A stretch of DNA of 27,448 nucleotides from Trichodelitschia bisporula (Eukaryota; Ascomycota; Dothideomycetes; Phaeotrichales; Phaeotrichaceae). How positions within the stretch are numbered: the stretch's first letter is position 1; each line of letters opens with the position of its first letter. The translations under genes and the position numbers were made by a program. Shown one piece after another: positions 1 through 7,664 of this stretch. The stretch lies in contig ML996710.1 of the NCBI GenBank assembly GCA_010356995.1, forward strand, positions 1 to 27,448, in the 5' to 3' direction. Under the pieces are notes generated by a model. That model had not been told where the DNA came from. It saw only the letters and a program-made list of their open reading frames with translations, and made no database searches.

Positions 1-1
1 G

Positions 2-180
2 TACGACAGTGCCCTGAAAAACGCCTCCTACGTGATTCGCTACCTCGTGCAGCGCGCGCTCGCGTCGACCAAGTCCGACGACCAGCCGTACCACAACCTG
101 CTCGACATCTTCATCGAGGACTTGATCAACGTGCTCGGGTCGCCCGACTGGCCCGCCGCGGAGCTGTTGCTGCGTGTTGA
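2..180 (+). pseudogene. Scc2/Mis4/NIPBL cohesin-loader fragment, cut off at about 180
   Basis: The frame opening at base 2 reads YDSALKNASYVIRYLVQRA and later SPDWPAAELLLRV. The block WPAAELLL is a hallmark of the HEAT-repeat cohesin loader Scc2/Mis4/Nipped-B, which loads cohesin on chromatin with Scc4. The frame stays open to 274, but the residues after LLLRV (Trp/Gly/Arg-rich) no longer resemble the family, and no good 5' splice donor lies at the junction. A complete Scc2 is well over 1,500 residues and this is about 60. The left part lies outside the window, so the gene may be a normal locus broken here or a displaced copy. Other loader copies may exist elsewhere in the genome, since the function is usually essential. 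Family call fairly sure; pseudogene status is inferred from the loss of similarity. Confidence 0.6.
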
Positions 181-287
181 ATTTATGGCGGCAACCTGGG
201 GTGGCTGGAGTGGAGCCAGGAGACGGGGGTTGCCTCCTGGCGAGGTATATAGTCAGCTCACTTCCCACTGCTAGTCGATCAAGCAAC

Positions 288-858
288 TCAGTCAAGTTCA
301 CACTTCATTTTAACACCCAAGTCGTACTGAATCACTCCGCCACAATCCTTGGACGGCTGGCAAACAACAACGTCCCCAAGCCGGATGTCGTCTTTTGCGC
401 TCGGCACACCGCCTCCGATGCCGACCAAGACGCCGAATGGAACCGAAGTGAAAGTTGACTTCATTTGAGCAACCGCCGAGGCCGCCGAGTTTGTGCCCGT
501 CAGCCCCAAGACCATGATGACCGTATTGTGTTCGCCAACGCGGCGGAGCGTGTAGCTACTGGGATCGGACGCGTCCCGGGGGAGAGGTTTGGTGCTCTTG
601 GTCGAGCATCTCCTGGGCTGCTGCAAGTTCAATGTCAAGCGCGCAAATACACCCGATTGTGCAGTCTTCGTGACGAAGTTGGCGGGTTGGCTTTCTGTTG
701 GTGGTTCTCTGGAGGGCAAGGGGTAAGGTTGAGGTCTGGCTGACATTGCTCGCGGGCGCAGGTGTGGTGGTCTCACCAGCAACAGGTGAGGAGGGTCGTG
801 AAAGACTGGAAGAGGCATGGAAGCGGCCCTGTGTCCGGATCCGCTTTGCAGGTGGCAT
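288..858 (-). pseudogene. NLR-type nucleoside phosphorylase (PNP_UDP) fragment, frameshifted and truncated
   Basis: A Met at 858 opens about 70 disordered Ser/Thr/Pro-rich residues, then EDCTIGCICALDIELAAAQEML. This is the start of the phosphorylase-superfamily domain found at the N-terminus of many fungal NLR-like proteins. About 60 bases on, the family continues in another frame: SYTLRRVGEHNTVIMV, LTGTNSAASAVAQMKSTF, VGIGGGVPSAKDDIRLGDVVV. One frameshift in the C-run near 585 separates them. Similarity ends at about 300, shortly after GGVIQYDLG, so the C-terminal half of the domain and any NACHT/repeat region are missing. In intact relatives the domain is linked to nucleotide sensing in incompatibility or immune-like NLRs. 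Here it can only be a relic. It runs towards the Scc2 stub, and both lose similarity within about 110 bases of each other, which suggests a rearrangement point. Confidence 0.72.
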
Positions 859-1653
859 CTTGGAAGTAATGATGCTAGTCAAGAAATTGCGGACTTGTAA
901 AAATGCAGGAGTGGAACTGGAGGTTAAAGGCGAGGCTTTGGGGCTTCGAGCTGAGCTCAACTGCGGGGCAGAATGCCAAGAATGAGGCTGTGAGCTGTCG
1001 GGCGCGGAGGGGGAGGACGAGATTGGAGGAGACAGCTACATGCCACGGAGCATCAAATTCTCCTACCAACTGATCATTTCATAGACGAAGACTTCGCTGG
1101 AGGACATACCCGCTTGTTCATCCATGTTGCACCGCCCACGTTGCGGAAGCCCGCCGTATGCCACTGCTAAAACAAGTGCGAACTTGAGCGAATTGCTTAA
1201 TTGACGGGCAGCGGGAATGGACTGACGATATACCTCTGTTTCCTGTCCCCGCCACCACAGGTCGCCTCTATCAATTTAACAGTTTGACCATCGCCGTTGG
1301 CAGCGCCCACATGCTCGGCGCTTGTCCTCCATTCCCCTATACGCACTTCCACATGCACTTCCACACGCCCTTCCTCACACTCCCACACGCCCTTCCACAC
1401 GCACTTCCACACGCCCTTCCACACACACGTACCTCCCATGCACACGCTCCCTCCATACACGCGCTGCTCGGGGTCCGTAAACAATCTGACATACTCGGGT
1501 CTATTCACCCGGCCTGGGTGCTCGCTCAGGACCACCCCGGTCCTGACCGTCCAATTAACCATCTTGAATCGCTCATGAAGGGAATCACACTCCAGCCTCG
1601 CCTCGATCAACAGTGTAGCAAACAGGCCACGCCTGCTCTAACCCAGGAGCCAA
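859..1653. other. Intergenic; no supported gene, contains a 12-bp tandem repeat
   Basis: Open frames here are short and lack recognisable domains. The stretch 1341-1430 is a tandem repeat listed separately. The rest is ordinary mixed-composition sequence between the phosphorylase relic and the 3' end of the ATPase-nuclease gene. Confidence 0.5.
1341..1430. repeat. 12-bp tandem repeat, unit ACGCMCTTCCAC
   Basis: Six near-perfect 12-base units (ACGCACTTCCAC, ATGCACTTCCAC, ACGCCCTTCCTC and so on) run from 1341 to 1422. One 10-base unit sits in the middle and a CACACA tail follows. One strand is almost free of G. The minus strand reads as a VWKG/VWKC four-residue repeat, but no gene context supports translation. 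Confidence 0.85.
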
Positions 1654-3674
1654 TCATGACAGCAGCGCAAATTCTGAAACAACGTCCTTGAGCATGTTGT
1701 CAAGAACGACGCACGTGAAAAATCCGGGATCGAAGACCACGAAATAAGAGGTTTGGACACGTCGCTAAACGAAAATTAGCGATCCGGACAAATGACAGAA
1801 GGAAGGTTGAACTTACGGAAGGACTTTGCTGGCCGAGAACTTCGGAAATCGACCACGATGCAGTACTTAAAACTGAAAGAGGTGTAACGGCCTTCCCCGA
1901 CAAACCGGTCGTAATGCTCCTGCAGTTGGATCCCGTCCCGCAGCAATTCAATGCCCCAATGGACCTCAGGGATCACAAAGTCGATTCGCTGCCCGCCCAA
2001 TTCCTTGCTGGAAAACTCCGGGGTGGGAATGACGCGTGCTCTGGTGACCTTGTATATCGTGCGGTAGAGTTCGGCACCATAGGCTGCTTCTGGAGTCTTG
2101 GATTCTCGTCGCAGAGCATTCCCACAAAACGACTTCAGGCCAGTCAAGACACACTCCCGTACGCTCTCGAATGGGAAAGGGCGGGTGAGTTGTGGAACAA
2201 CGGTCATCGCGGCAAACCTGGCTAAGGTTAGCTATAATTCGTGCAAAACAGTATAATGGACATACCAGCGATGAACTTCGGTCGGATAAGTATAGACCAT
2301 GGAACTGCCGTCTTTCACAACGGCGTGCAGGTAGCCCTTGACATAGCACTTGCGAAGTGCTTCAGAATTTACGTCCTGTAGCTGAGCGAACCCTTCTATC
2401 GCAGCCTTGATGAGAACTTTGCGGGCATCGGGGTCCTGAAACGTGTCATGAGGAAATCCGCGGTATGCAGCACAGCATCGGATGACGTCTACGAGGCCAT
2501 CCCTATTGAACAAGAAATGCTCAAGGGAAGCAGACTGAATTTCCTTTCCATTTCTGACGATAATTTTGCAATCCAGGACCATTGAAGGCTGAAGTCAGCA
2601 ACACCCAACCGTACAGATTGCTAAGCAAAAGGATGAGACCCACATGGGATTCCAAGAAATTCTCAATCAGGGCAGTCGCAAGGCCAATGTGACCCTCAGA
2701 AAACTTGAACAGCATGTCTAGGGCCTCATTCGAGATTGATGCGGATATCGCCGTAGTCTTCTTCATCCCCCAGCTCATGAACTCTTCTTGCGAGAAAAAC
2801 ATGCCCACGGAGACAAAAGCTGACGGACGTAGCCCGACAATGCAATTCTCGGGAAGTGTCAATGGAGTCAATGCACTCTCGTCATTGCCAAGGTCCGCCG
2901 AACTGCCATAGCAACAGGCGAAGACAAACTTGATACTTTGTGGTCTTTTTTGAATTTCTCCAAGACACCCTTGATAGCCTCGTTCCAAAAGATTGCATCA
3001 GCGTAACTCGTCTGCCCTTCATCGAAAAGAATGTAGGCTGGTGTGCAAAGGACGTCTGTGTGAGCATCCGGCATTAGTTCCTTCAGCTGATCAAACCAGG
3101 GTTTCGTTGCCCCTTTAGGGTAACGGGAAAGAAGATGGACCTGATTGCCTTGGAGACGAAGGTAGTGATAGAGGAGGTCCATGACGCTGGTCTTTCCGGA
3201 CGCAGGGGTGCCTCGAAGCTGAACGACACCGGTGCGTTCAAGACGCGCGACAACAGTCTCCAGGAGAGTTGTTCGTGGCTCCAGGCAAAGGTATTGTGCG
3301 ACTTCATTGTAGGTCAGGATATCGAGTGGAACGGTATTTCGCTCGCTCGCACCTCTCGCGATTGTGGCAAAGGATTCGTCTTGGGGCACTTCATTCTGGT
3401 TAGGTAGGCCGGGGAAGGATGAGTTGCTGTCCTCACCAACGTCAAACCCCGAAGAGGGCAGTGCAGCAGCTGTAGTCGGCAGACTGGGCGTGTCGTGGAA
3501 TGAGAATGCATGATAGCAAACTGTGCAGGTTGGATCACCGCCTGCGCCCGCCGGCGCCGAAGCCTGCATGCAAAGGCACCCCATCATTCCTTGCCTGAAG
3601 CGGCATGGTCCACGGCACACCATGATGGGTGGGCTGGAAGGGCGTGAAAATGGAGGGCGCCGGAATATTTTCAT
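1654..3674 (-). pseudogene. Crinkler-type P-loop ATPase plus PD-(D/E)XK nuclease effector-like gene, interrupted
   Basis: The parts, in order, are as follows. First comes a Cys/His-rich N-terminus (MVCRGPCRFRQGMMGCLC, then CTVCYHAFSFHD) that could bind zinc. Next is a P-loop NTPase with Walker A RGTPASGKTS, a Walker-B-like ILFDEGQ and helical C-terminal ATPase parts. Last is a restriction-endonuclease-fold segment with PEFSS, RIDFVIP and GIELLRDG, and a tail ending LDNMLKDVVSEFALL. ATPase followed by nuclease is the layout described for Crinkler/CRN effectors and their fungal relatives, proposed to act on nucleic acids in host or rival cells. The coding parts lie in several frames with about three or four interruptions. 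Some could be short introns, since one segment has clear splice-like ends. It is treated here as a probably broken, fossil effector gene. The family call rests on motifs; the biological role is unknown. Confidence 0.65.
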
Positions 3675-4056
3675 GATGGATGATAGCGTCCCTAAATCTG
3701 GAGTTCTTGATCGCGACTGACGTGGGTGTAGGCAGTACTGATGGTGTGAGTTGCTAGGCCTACGTGTTAAGGTAAGGAGGTTCGGTTGCTTGAGAGATAG
3801 CTTCTGGCCTTTGTTTATTCCCCAAGCACATGGAACATCCTTCAATGAATAACACACACGTGGATCCTTGGACACACGCAAAAAAAAGCCCTATATCGAC
3901 GCACGAATCGGATCCAAAGCTTCCAGTCAACCGATCATCACTTTGCCTTGATTTGATACCACACGGAAGCAAGGCTATGATGGTTAGAAGGGTTTTCGGC
4001 CGACGGGCTCTCTGTACAGTAAGTGACGATCAGCCACGTTCCGACGTAGCCACGCA

Positions 4057-4062
4057 TATAAA
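4057..4062 (+). promoter_or_regulatory. TATA box upstream of the 4138 reading frame
   Basis: TATAAA lies in the context GCATATAAATC, 81 bases before the ATG at 4138. Spacing and orientation fit a fungal core promoter for the decayed gene downstream. Confidence 0.45.
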
Positions 4063-4137
4063 TCAAGCCACCGAATCCACTCACTCGGTAGGTATCGGCC
4101 CGACCTTTAATCCGAGAGCCAGTACACTCCGCAGTCA

Positions 4138-4922
4138 TGTCTTTCTCTGTCTCCCAGATGCCTCTGCCTCCCGGCGTAACGTTCGCTGACATCAACGTAT
4201 CGCTCGATGATGTGGGCGAGCACCGGCGTTCGCACGCCCGCGCATTCGCACGCCCGCGCATCGGCGTCAGTCGATAATACTCCGGACACCGCTCCGGGCC
4301 CCTTCTGATGGCCCCATCAGTATAGCGTCGGACGGCGTACGGCCGGGGGACCTCCGTTCTTCCACAGCCTCGCCCTCGCCCTCCCCAGAAAGACCCCCAG
4401 CTACCCCCATCGCGAGCTCATTGACCGCGAGTCCTCGGCGCTCAGCACTGCCGCCAACACTACTGAGCTCGACCGCGTTCATCGGTAAGCAGGCCTTCCC
4501 GCCCCTTTGCATGAACCGCGGTCAGGTAGCAGCACAAAGCCTCCCATCGAGAACGGCTTCACTCTCAACGCCAAAGCGGCCGCGAAGTATACACTGATGG
4601 AGCCCCTCCCGGCGCTGAACATCCGCAACCGCAAGCGCAGCCTGGATGTGAGATCACGGCTGTGACGGCGACAGGCACTGGCTGTGTATGATCTGCCATG
4701 GCCGCAGCACCCATGACAGCAGCATCCGTGAGATCACCTCGTTCAGCCTCGGCGGCACAAGTCACATCACCCGCCACCCAGCCAAGTCCCACCGGATCAC
4801 ACCCTCAGGGTCCCCGCGGCTCACTACTGGCCAGGAGATTCTTCGACTGGAGCTCGTCCCGAATGACTGCATCCCATAGACGCCAGTCTGCTGTCGACTT
4901 GAGCGTGAATAATAACACGTGA
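4138..4922 (+). pseudogene. Unrecognised host gene, apparently decayed
   Basis: The ATG at 4138, behind a TATA box, reads MPLPPGVTFADINVSLDDVG and then runs into a stop near 4273 in an Arg/Ala-rich segment. Further on, a frame ending RELIDRESSALSTAANTTEL meets a clean 45-bp intron (GTAAGC at 4485, acceptor TAG ending 4529). It continues in phase as KPPIENGFTLNAKAAAKYTL and LPALNIRNRKRSLD. Such in-phase joining argues that this was a real gene. A later Ser/Arg-rich frame (GPRGSLLARRFFDW, to 4922) may be its last exon. No domain is recognised. The frame change between the first and second parts suggests decay, though an unseen intron around 4270-4320 could also explain it. The order of parts is seen; the single-gene model is inferred. 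Confidence 0.42.
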
Positions 4923-4937
4923 CCTCTCGCTGACCAT

Positions 4938-4961
4938 AGTGGCGGTGGCGGTGGCGGTGCA
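4938..4961. repeat. (GGTGGC)n microsatellite
   Basis: About four hexamer units, GTGGCGGTGGCGGTGGCGGT, near 4940. Too short to mean more than replication slippage. Confidence 0.6.
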
Positions 4962-5031
4962 CGACCTCCGAAGATCGTGGAACCAACTCGACTCTACCTA
5001 AACAACTAATCTTCCGGTAGTCTCGCGCTCA

Positions 5032-5050
5032 CCGGGCTCATAACCTGTTG
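5032..5050 (-). other. Second copy of the copia-like primer-site motif
   Basis: The minus strand reads CAACAGGTTATGAGCCCGG. This matches, base for base over at least 18 positions, the motif that follows the LTR at 6304. No matching LTR of the same family lies beside it, so it is either an LTR end of another family sharing the primer or a displaced piece of the same relic. Confidence 0.45.
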
Positions 5051-5163
5051 TAACTTTAGGGTCTTGGAATACTGCGATGAGTTGGTCAAATTCCTGCAAC
5101 CTAACTATCTGCTGATATATATACATAAAGAGTGGCGAATATGCTTGCCGCAAACAGAAAGAA

Positions 5164-5331
5164 CTAGAATACACTCGAACTCCGTGATTGCCAATCTGAT
5201 CCTTCTGGCCCCTTCCAACGGTCTGAGATTTCGCGCAGCCATTTGTTCCATCCGACTGATGATTCGAGCTTTGCGACGGTTCCTAACGACGAGAGAGCAG
5301 AGATGGCACCAAGGGTCTTGGGGTCGGCCAT
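5164..5331 (-). mobile_element. Gag-like N-terminal fragment (copia-like relic)
   Basis: A short minus-strand frame of about 55 residues starts MADPKTLGAISALSSLG and continues AKLESSVGWNKWLREISDRW. The 'KLE..xxWxxW' style is like the beginning of copia-type gag proteins, and a pyrimidine-rich leader precedes it. It is only a fragment and is treated as a fossil. The assignment is weak without a profile search. Confidence 0.32.
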
Positions 5332-5539
5332 AATGCTCGTCCGGGGAACGTCGTTTCCACAGCAAGGTCTGCTTCAAGTGGAAGGCAGGGACAAGAGAAG
5401 AGGTGGGAAAAGATCCTTTCCTTTCGTTCAAAGGAAAAAGGAGGAAGGTTAGGGCCGCTTGGAAGTGAGAGGTAAAGAGGATAGAGTCAGAACTGTTGCA
5501 GGACCAAAATTGGAGGTTGAAGATGATGGTTGCGTGCCT

Positions 5540-5961
5540 TGAACAGATGATCAACGTCACCTCATATGTCGAGGCAGTGGAGCATCGAACGACGACAGGT
5601 CTTCCCACATATTGCTGGCTACAAGTTTCGAGCAGATGATCGTCGCTCGCCTCAGCCTTTCCCAAGGAAATTGAGCACCTGCATATTGCAGCTCTCGGAT
5701 AGCTGGACAGCTGCACGCCGCGAGCTAACCGCAGGTCTCAAAGCAGATGTCTGCTCATCTCGGCCTTTCCCGAGGAATGGAGCACTTTCGTGATGCAGCT
5801 TTCGGACAGCTGAACAGCTGCACGCCTCGAGCTGACCGGAGGTCTCACACAGCAGATGTCTGCTCTTCTCGGCCTTTCCCGAGGAAGTGGAGCACCTCAC
5901 GTTTGCAGCTCTTGGACAGCTGGACAGCTGCACGCCCCGAGCTGACCGGAGGTCTCACGCA
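5540..5961. repeat. 110-bp minisatellite, three good units plus one worn unit
   Basis: Units begin with GCAGATG at 5632, 5743 and 5852 (111, 109 and 110 bases). A degenerate earlier unit begins at about 5540 with ACAGATGATC. Each unit carries CTCGGCCTTTCCCGAGGAA, GGACAGCTGGACAGCTGCACG and GAGCTGACCGGAGGTCTCA. The segment contains nested CAGCTG palindromes and a GACCGGAGGTC hairpin. Unit lengths are not multiples of three, so it is not a protein repeat. It lies in what would be the leader of the copia-like relic. Confidence 0.85.
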
Positions 5962-6287
5962 GCAGTCAGCCGCAATGTTGAACGGTGGCCGGCTGTTGAT
6001 GGTGCCCCCAATCACCCGGATTTTGAGAAATCCGGCGATTCCATTAAGACTGATTCATTGGTGAATGACGGAGCTCAAGTGCGGGGTACTTTGTTTTCTT
6101 TTGCTTAGCTTTTATACGTTCACAGCCTTGGCAGACCATGCCTGAGTTGGCCAGGAGTTTGAGTTGAGATTTTTGAGTTCATGCGATTTTGTGCGCAGTG
6201 GAAGCAGCGGTTAAGCTGCTATGCATGTTATCTCAACGGTCTTTATTCATTTTGTAGGAATACTTAGCTGATTGTGTAGAATAAGCA

Positions 6288-6303
6288 TTCCGGGCTCATA
6301 ACC
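6288..6303 (-). mobile_element. Putative half-tRNA-iMet primer-binding site
   Basis: On the minus strand the LTR end CAACA is followed at once by GGTTATGAGCCC. This is the complement of GGGCTCATAACC, the anticodon-arm sequence of initiator tRNA-Met. Copia-class elements are known to prime from this internal part of the tRNA. Confidence 0.5.
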
Positions 6304-6477
6304 TGTTGAAAGGAGGTGTGAGATTAATGGAAACATCACAGCATCACCAGTTAGACCGAAGGTCTGTTCATGAACAAGTTGCTTAATTGTCAAAGAGGTT
6401 GGGGTCTAGAGTCTACTTATACTCGAGCCCTGTGGCTGAAACTGGGTAAGGCTGAGCACAGCCACCGCTTTCCAACA
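6304..6477 (-). repeat. 174-bp LTR with TGTTG...CAACA ends
   Basis: The plus strand begins TGTTGAAAGG at 6304 and ends CTTTCCAACA at 6477, giving inverted ends TGTTG/CAACA. On the minus strand the LTR has a TATA-like GAGTATAAGTAG about 60 bases in and a GACCTTCGGTC hairpin further on, and it abuts the primer motif. No target duplication can be judged because only one outer flank is present. Confidence 0.55.
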
Positions 6478-6480
6478 GTT

Positions 6481-6676
6481 TGTTGAAAGGTGATGCGTGA
6501 TCAACAGAAACGTCACTGCATCACAAGTTGGACCGAAGGTCTGTCCATGAACAAGTTGCTTTATTGTCAAAGAGGTGGGTGTTGAAAGGGGATGAGTGAT
6601 CAATGGAAACATCACAGCATCAAAAGTTGGACCGAAGGTCTGTCCATGAACAAGTTGCTTAATTGTCAAAGAGGTG
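6481..6676 (-). repeat. Two tandem 99-bp partial LTR copies
   Basis: The sequences starting TGTTGAAAGG at 6481 and 6580 repeat the right-hand part of the LTR at 6304 (ATCACAGCATCA, TTGGACCGAAGGTCTGTCC, AACAAGTTGCTTAATTGTCAAAGAGGT). They lack its TATA-bearing end and stand head to tail with a 99-base period. Each contains a GACC-GAA-GGTC hairpin. Confidence 0.75.
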
Positions 6677-6683
6677 GACCCAC

Positions 6684-6792
6684 CTCCGGTGAACCCTTAG
6701 GCGGTATGCCGAATTCCGGGTAACCCCTAAGCGCATCGCCGAATCCCGGGTAACGTCCTTACTCCCGGGTAACTAGCTCGGTGCCGGGTAAC
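6684..6792. repeat. Irregular CCGGGTAAC direct repeats
   Basis: CCGGGTAAC occurs at 6716, 6746, 6764 and 6784, with a worn CCGGTGAAC copy at 6685. Spacings are 30, 18 and 20 bases, so this is not a simple tandem array. A GAGGTG-GACC-CACCTC hairpin sits just to the left at 6671. Confidence 0.7.
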
Positions 6793-7200
6793 TTAAAAGC
6801 GGGAATATATCGCTCGAGTATTCCTTATTAATAGTTCCGCTAATAGCTTCATTAATATCTAGCGCATGGTAAAGGCCGCATTTCTCGATGTATCCAATAG
6901 TAGAACTCCTATCCTTACTATAGGCGGAGTCGCGGCAAATCCGGACTACGGTGCCGACAGCTTCGACCTTAACAACGTTAAGAAGCACAACTAGATCAAA
7001 GGCGACTACAGCCTGTAGCGCGACGACTTTAGAAGTAGCGCGAGTTGATGTAGACAGCATAGAACGCACCGTCTTCTTCACCTGTAATGGTGAGATGTAG
7101 GCGACGGCGACCTATTCCTAGCAGGTTAATTTGCCTAATAATCCCTTAAGGGTTACGATATACACTACAGGCATCAGAGGATAAGGCGTCGCGTTAAGTC
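6773..7200. other. TpA-rich, RIP-like tract; possible mobile-element remnant
   Basis: A minus-strand frame of 102 residues (MKKTVRSMLSTSTRATSKVV, later TIGYIEKCGLYHALDINEAI) is open across 6773-7081 but matches nothing I recognise. The DNA has many TAA, TTA and CTA triplets yet keeps its CpG, unlike the host genes nearby. By hand count, 6781-6960 has about 22 TpA, 18 ApT, 10 CpA+TpG and 14 ApC+GpT, values in the range taken as RIP-affected. I treat it as worn repeat DNA next to the LTR relic, not as a gene. Confidence 0.45.
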
Positions 7201-7215
7201 TCCGGTATAGCTATC

Positions 7216-7640
7216 AAGCACCGGCACTGCATCAAGTACTGGCACCGCGATTAAACGCCGGTACCGCGTTCAAGCACCGGTACCGCGGCCAAGCATCAGC
7301 GCCGCGATTAAGAACCGATACCACTTGAAGCATCGGGACCGCGTTGAAGCACCGATATCGCGTTGAAGCACCGGCACTGGATCAAGCGCCAGCACTAGAT
7401 TAAGCACTGGTACCGCGATCAAGCACCGGTACTGGAATAAGTACCGGCACTGGATTAAGCACCGGCCCTAGATCAAGCACCGGCACTACGTTTAAGCACC
7501 GGCACGACGCCTAAGCACCGGCACTGCATTCGAGCACCGGTACTGCGTTCAAGCACCGGCACCGCGATCAAGCACCGGCACTGGATTAAGCACCGGCACC
7601 GTGATTAAGCACCGGCACGGCGTTCAAGCACCGCGACATG
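7216..7640. repeat. 18/19-bp minisatellite, about 22 units, AAGCACCGGCACYGCGWTC
   Basis: Units start with AAGCACCGG and follow one another without gaps from 7216 to 7625, with a broken unit after it. I count 22 units, seven or eight of 18 bases and the rest of 19. The difference is a one-base change in the GCGWT/GGAT tail. CCGGTACCG in several units is a palindrome. Mixed unit length rules out a protein repeat. It ends about 25-40 bases before the stop of the copper-fold gene at 7665, so it may reach its 3' UTR. Confidence 0.92.
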
Positions 7641-7664
7641 CTAAGCATCAAAATTTGGATTACA

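Larger units (their letters stand above)
5032..6676 (-). mobile_element. Eroded Ty1/copia-like LTR retrotransposon relic
   Basis: Read on the minus strand, the order is: partial LTR copies (6676-6481), one LTR with TG...CA ends and a TATA-like box (6477-6304), a primer-binding motif complementary to the anticodon arm of initiator tRNA-Met (6303-6288), a long leader carrying a 110-bp minisatellite, and a short gag-like start (about 5331-5164). Priming by a half tRNA-iMet is known for copia elements. No protease, integrase, reverse transcriptase or RNase H is present and no second full LTR is seen. The element is clearly broken and mostly missing. Divergence among LTR copies is roughly 10-15% by eye, so it is old. 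Class is inferred from the primer motif, LTR ends and layout. Confidence 0.5.

Noticed and set aside
5032-5060. tRNA-iMet gene suggested by GGGCTCATAACC
   Set aside because: Only the anticodon-arm bases match; no acceptor, D or T arm folds around either copy. A retroelement primer site explains both copies better.
6773-7081. 102-residue minus-strand protein
   Set aside because: No family recognised, and it lies in a TpA-rich, RIP-like tract beside an LTR relic. Kept only as a possible repeat remnant.
7216-7640. CRISPR array
   Set aside because: Units are contiguous with no unique spacers, and the window is eukaryotic.
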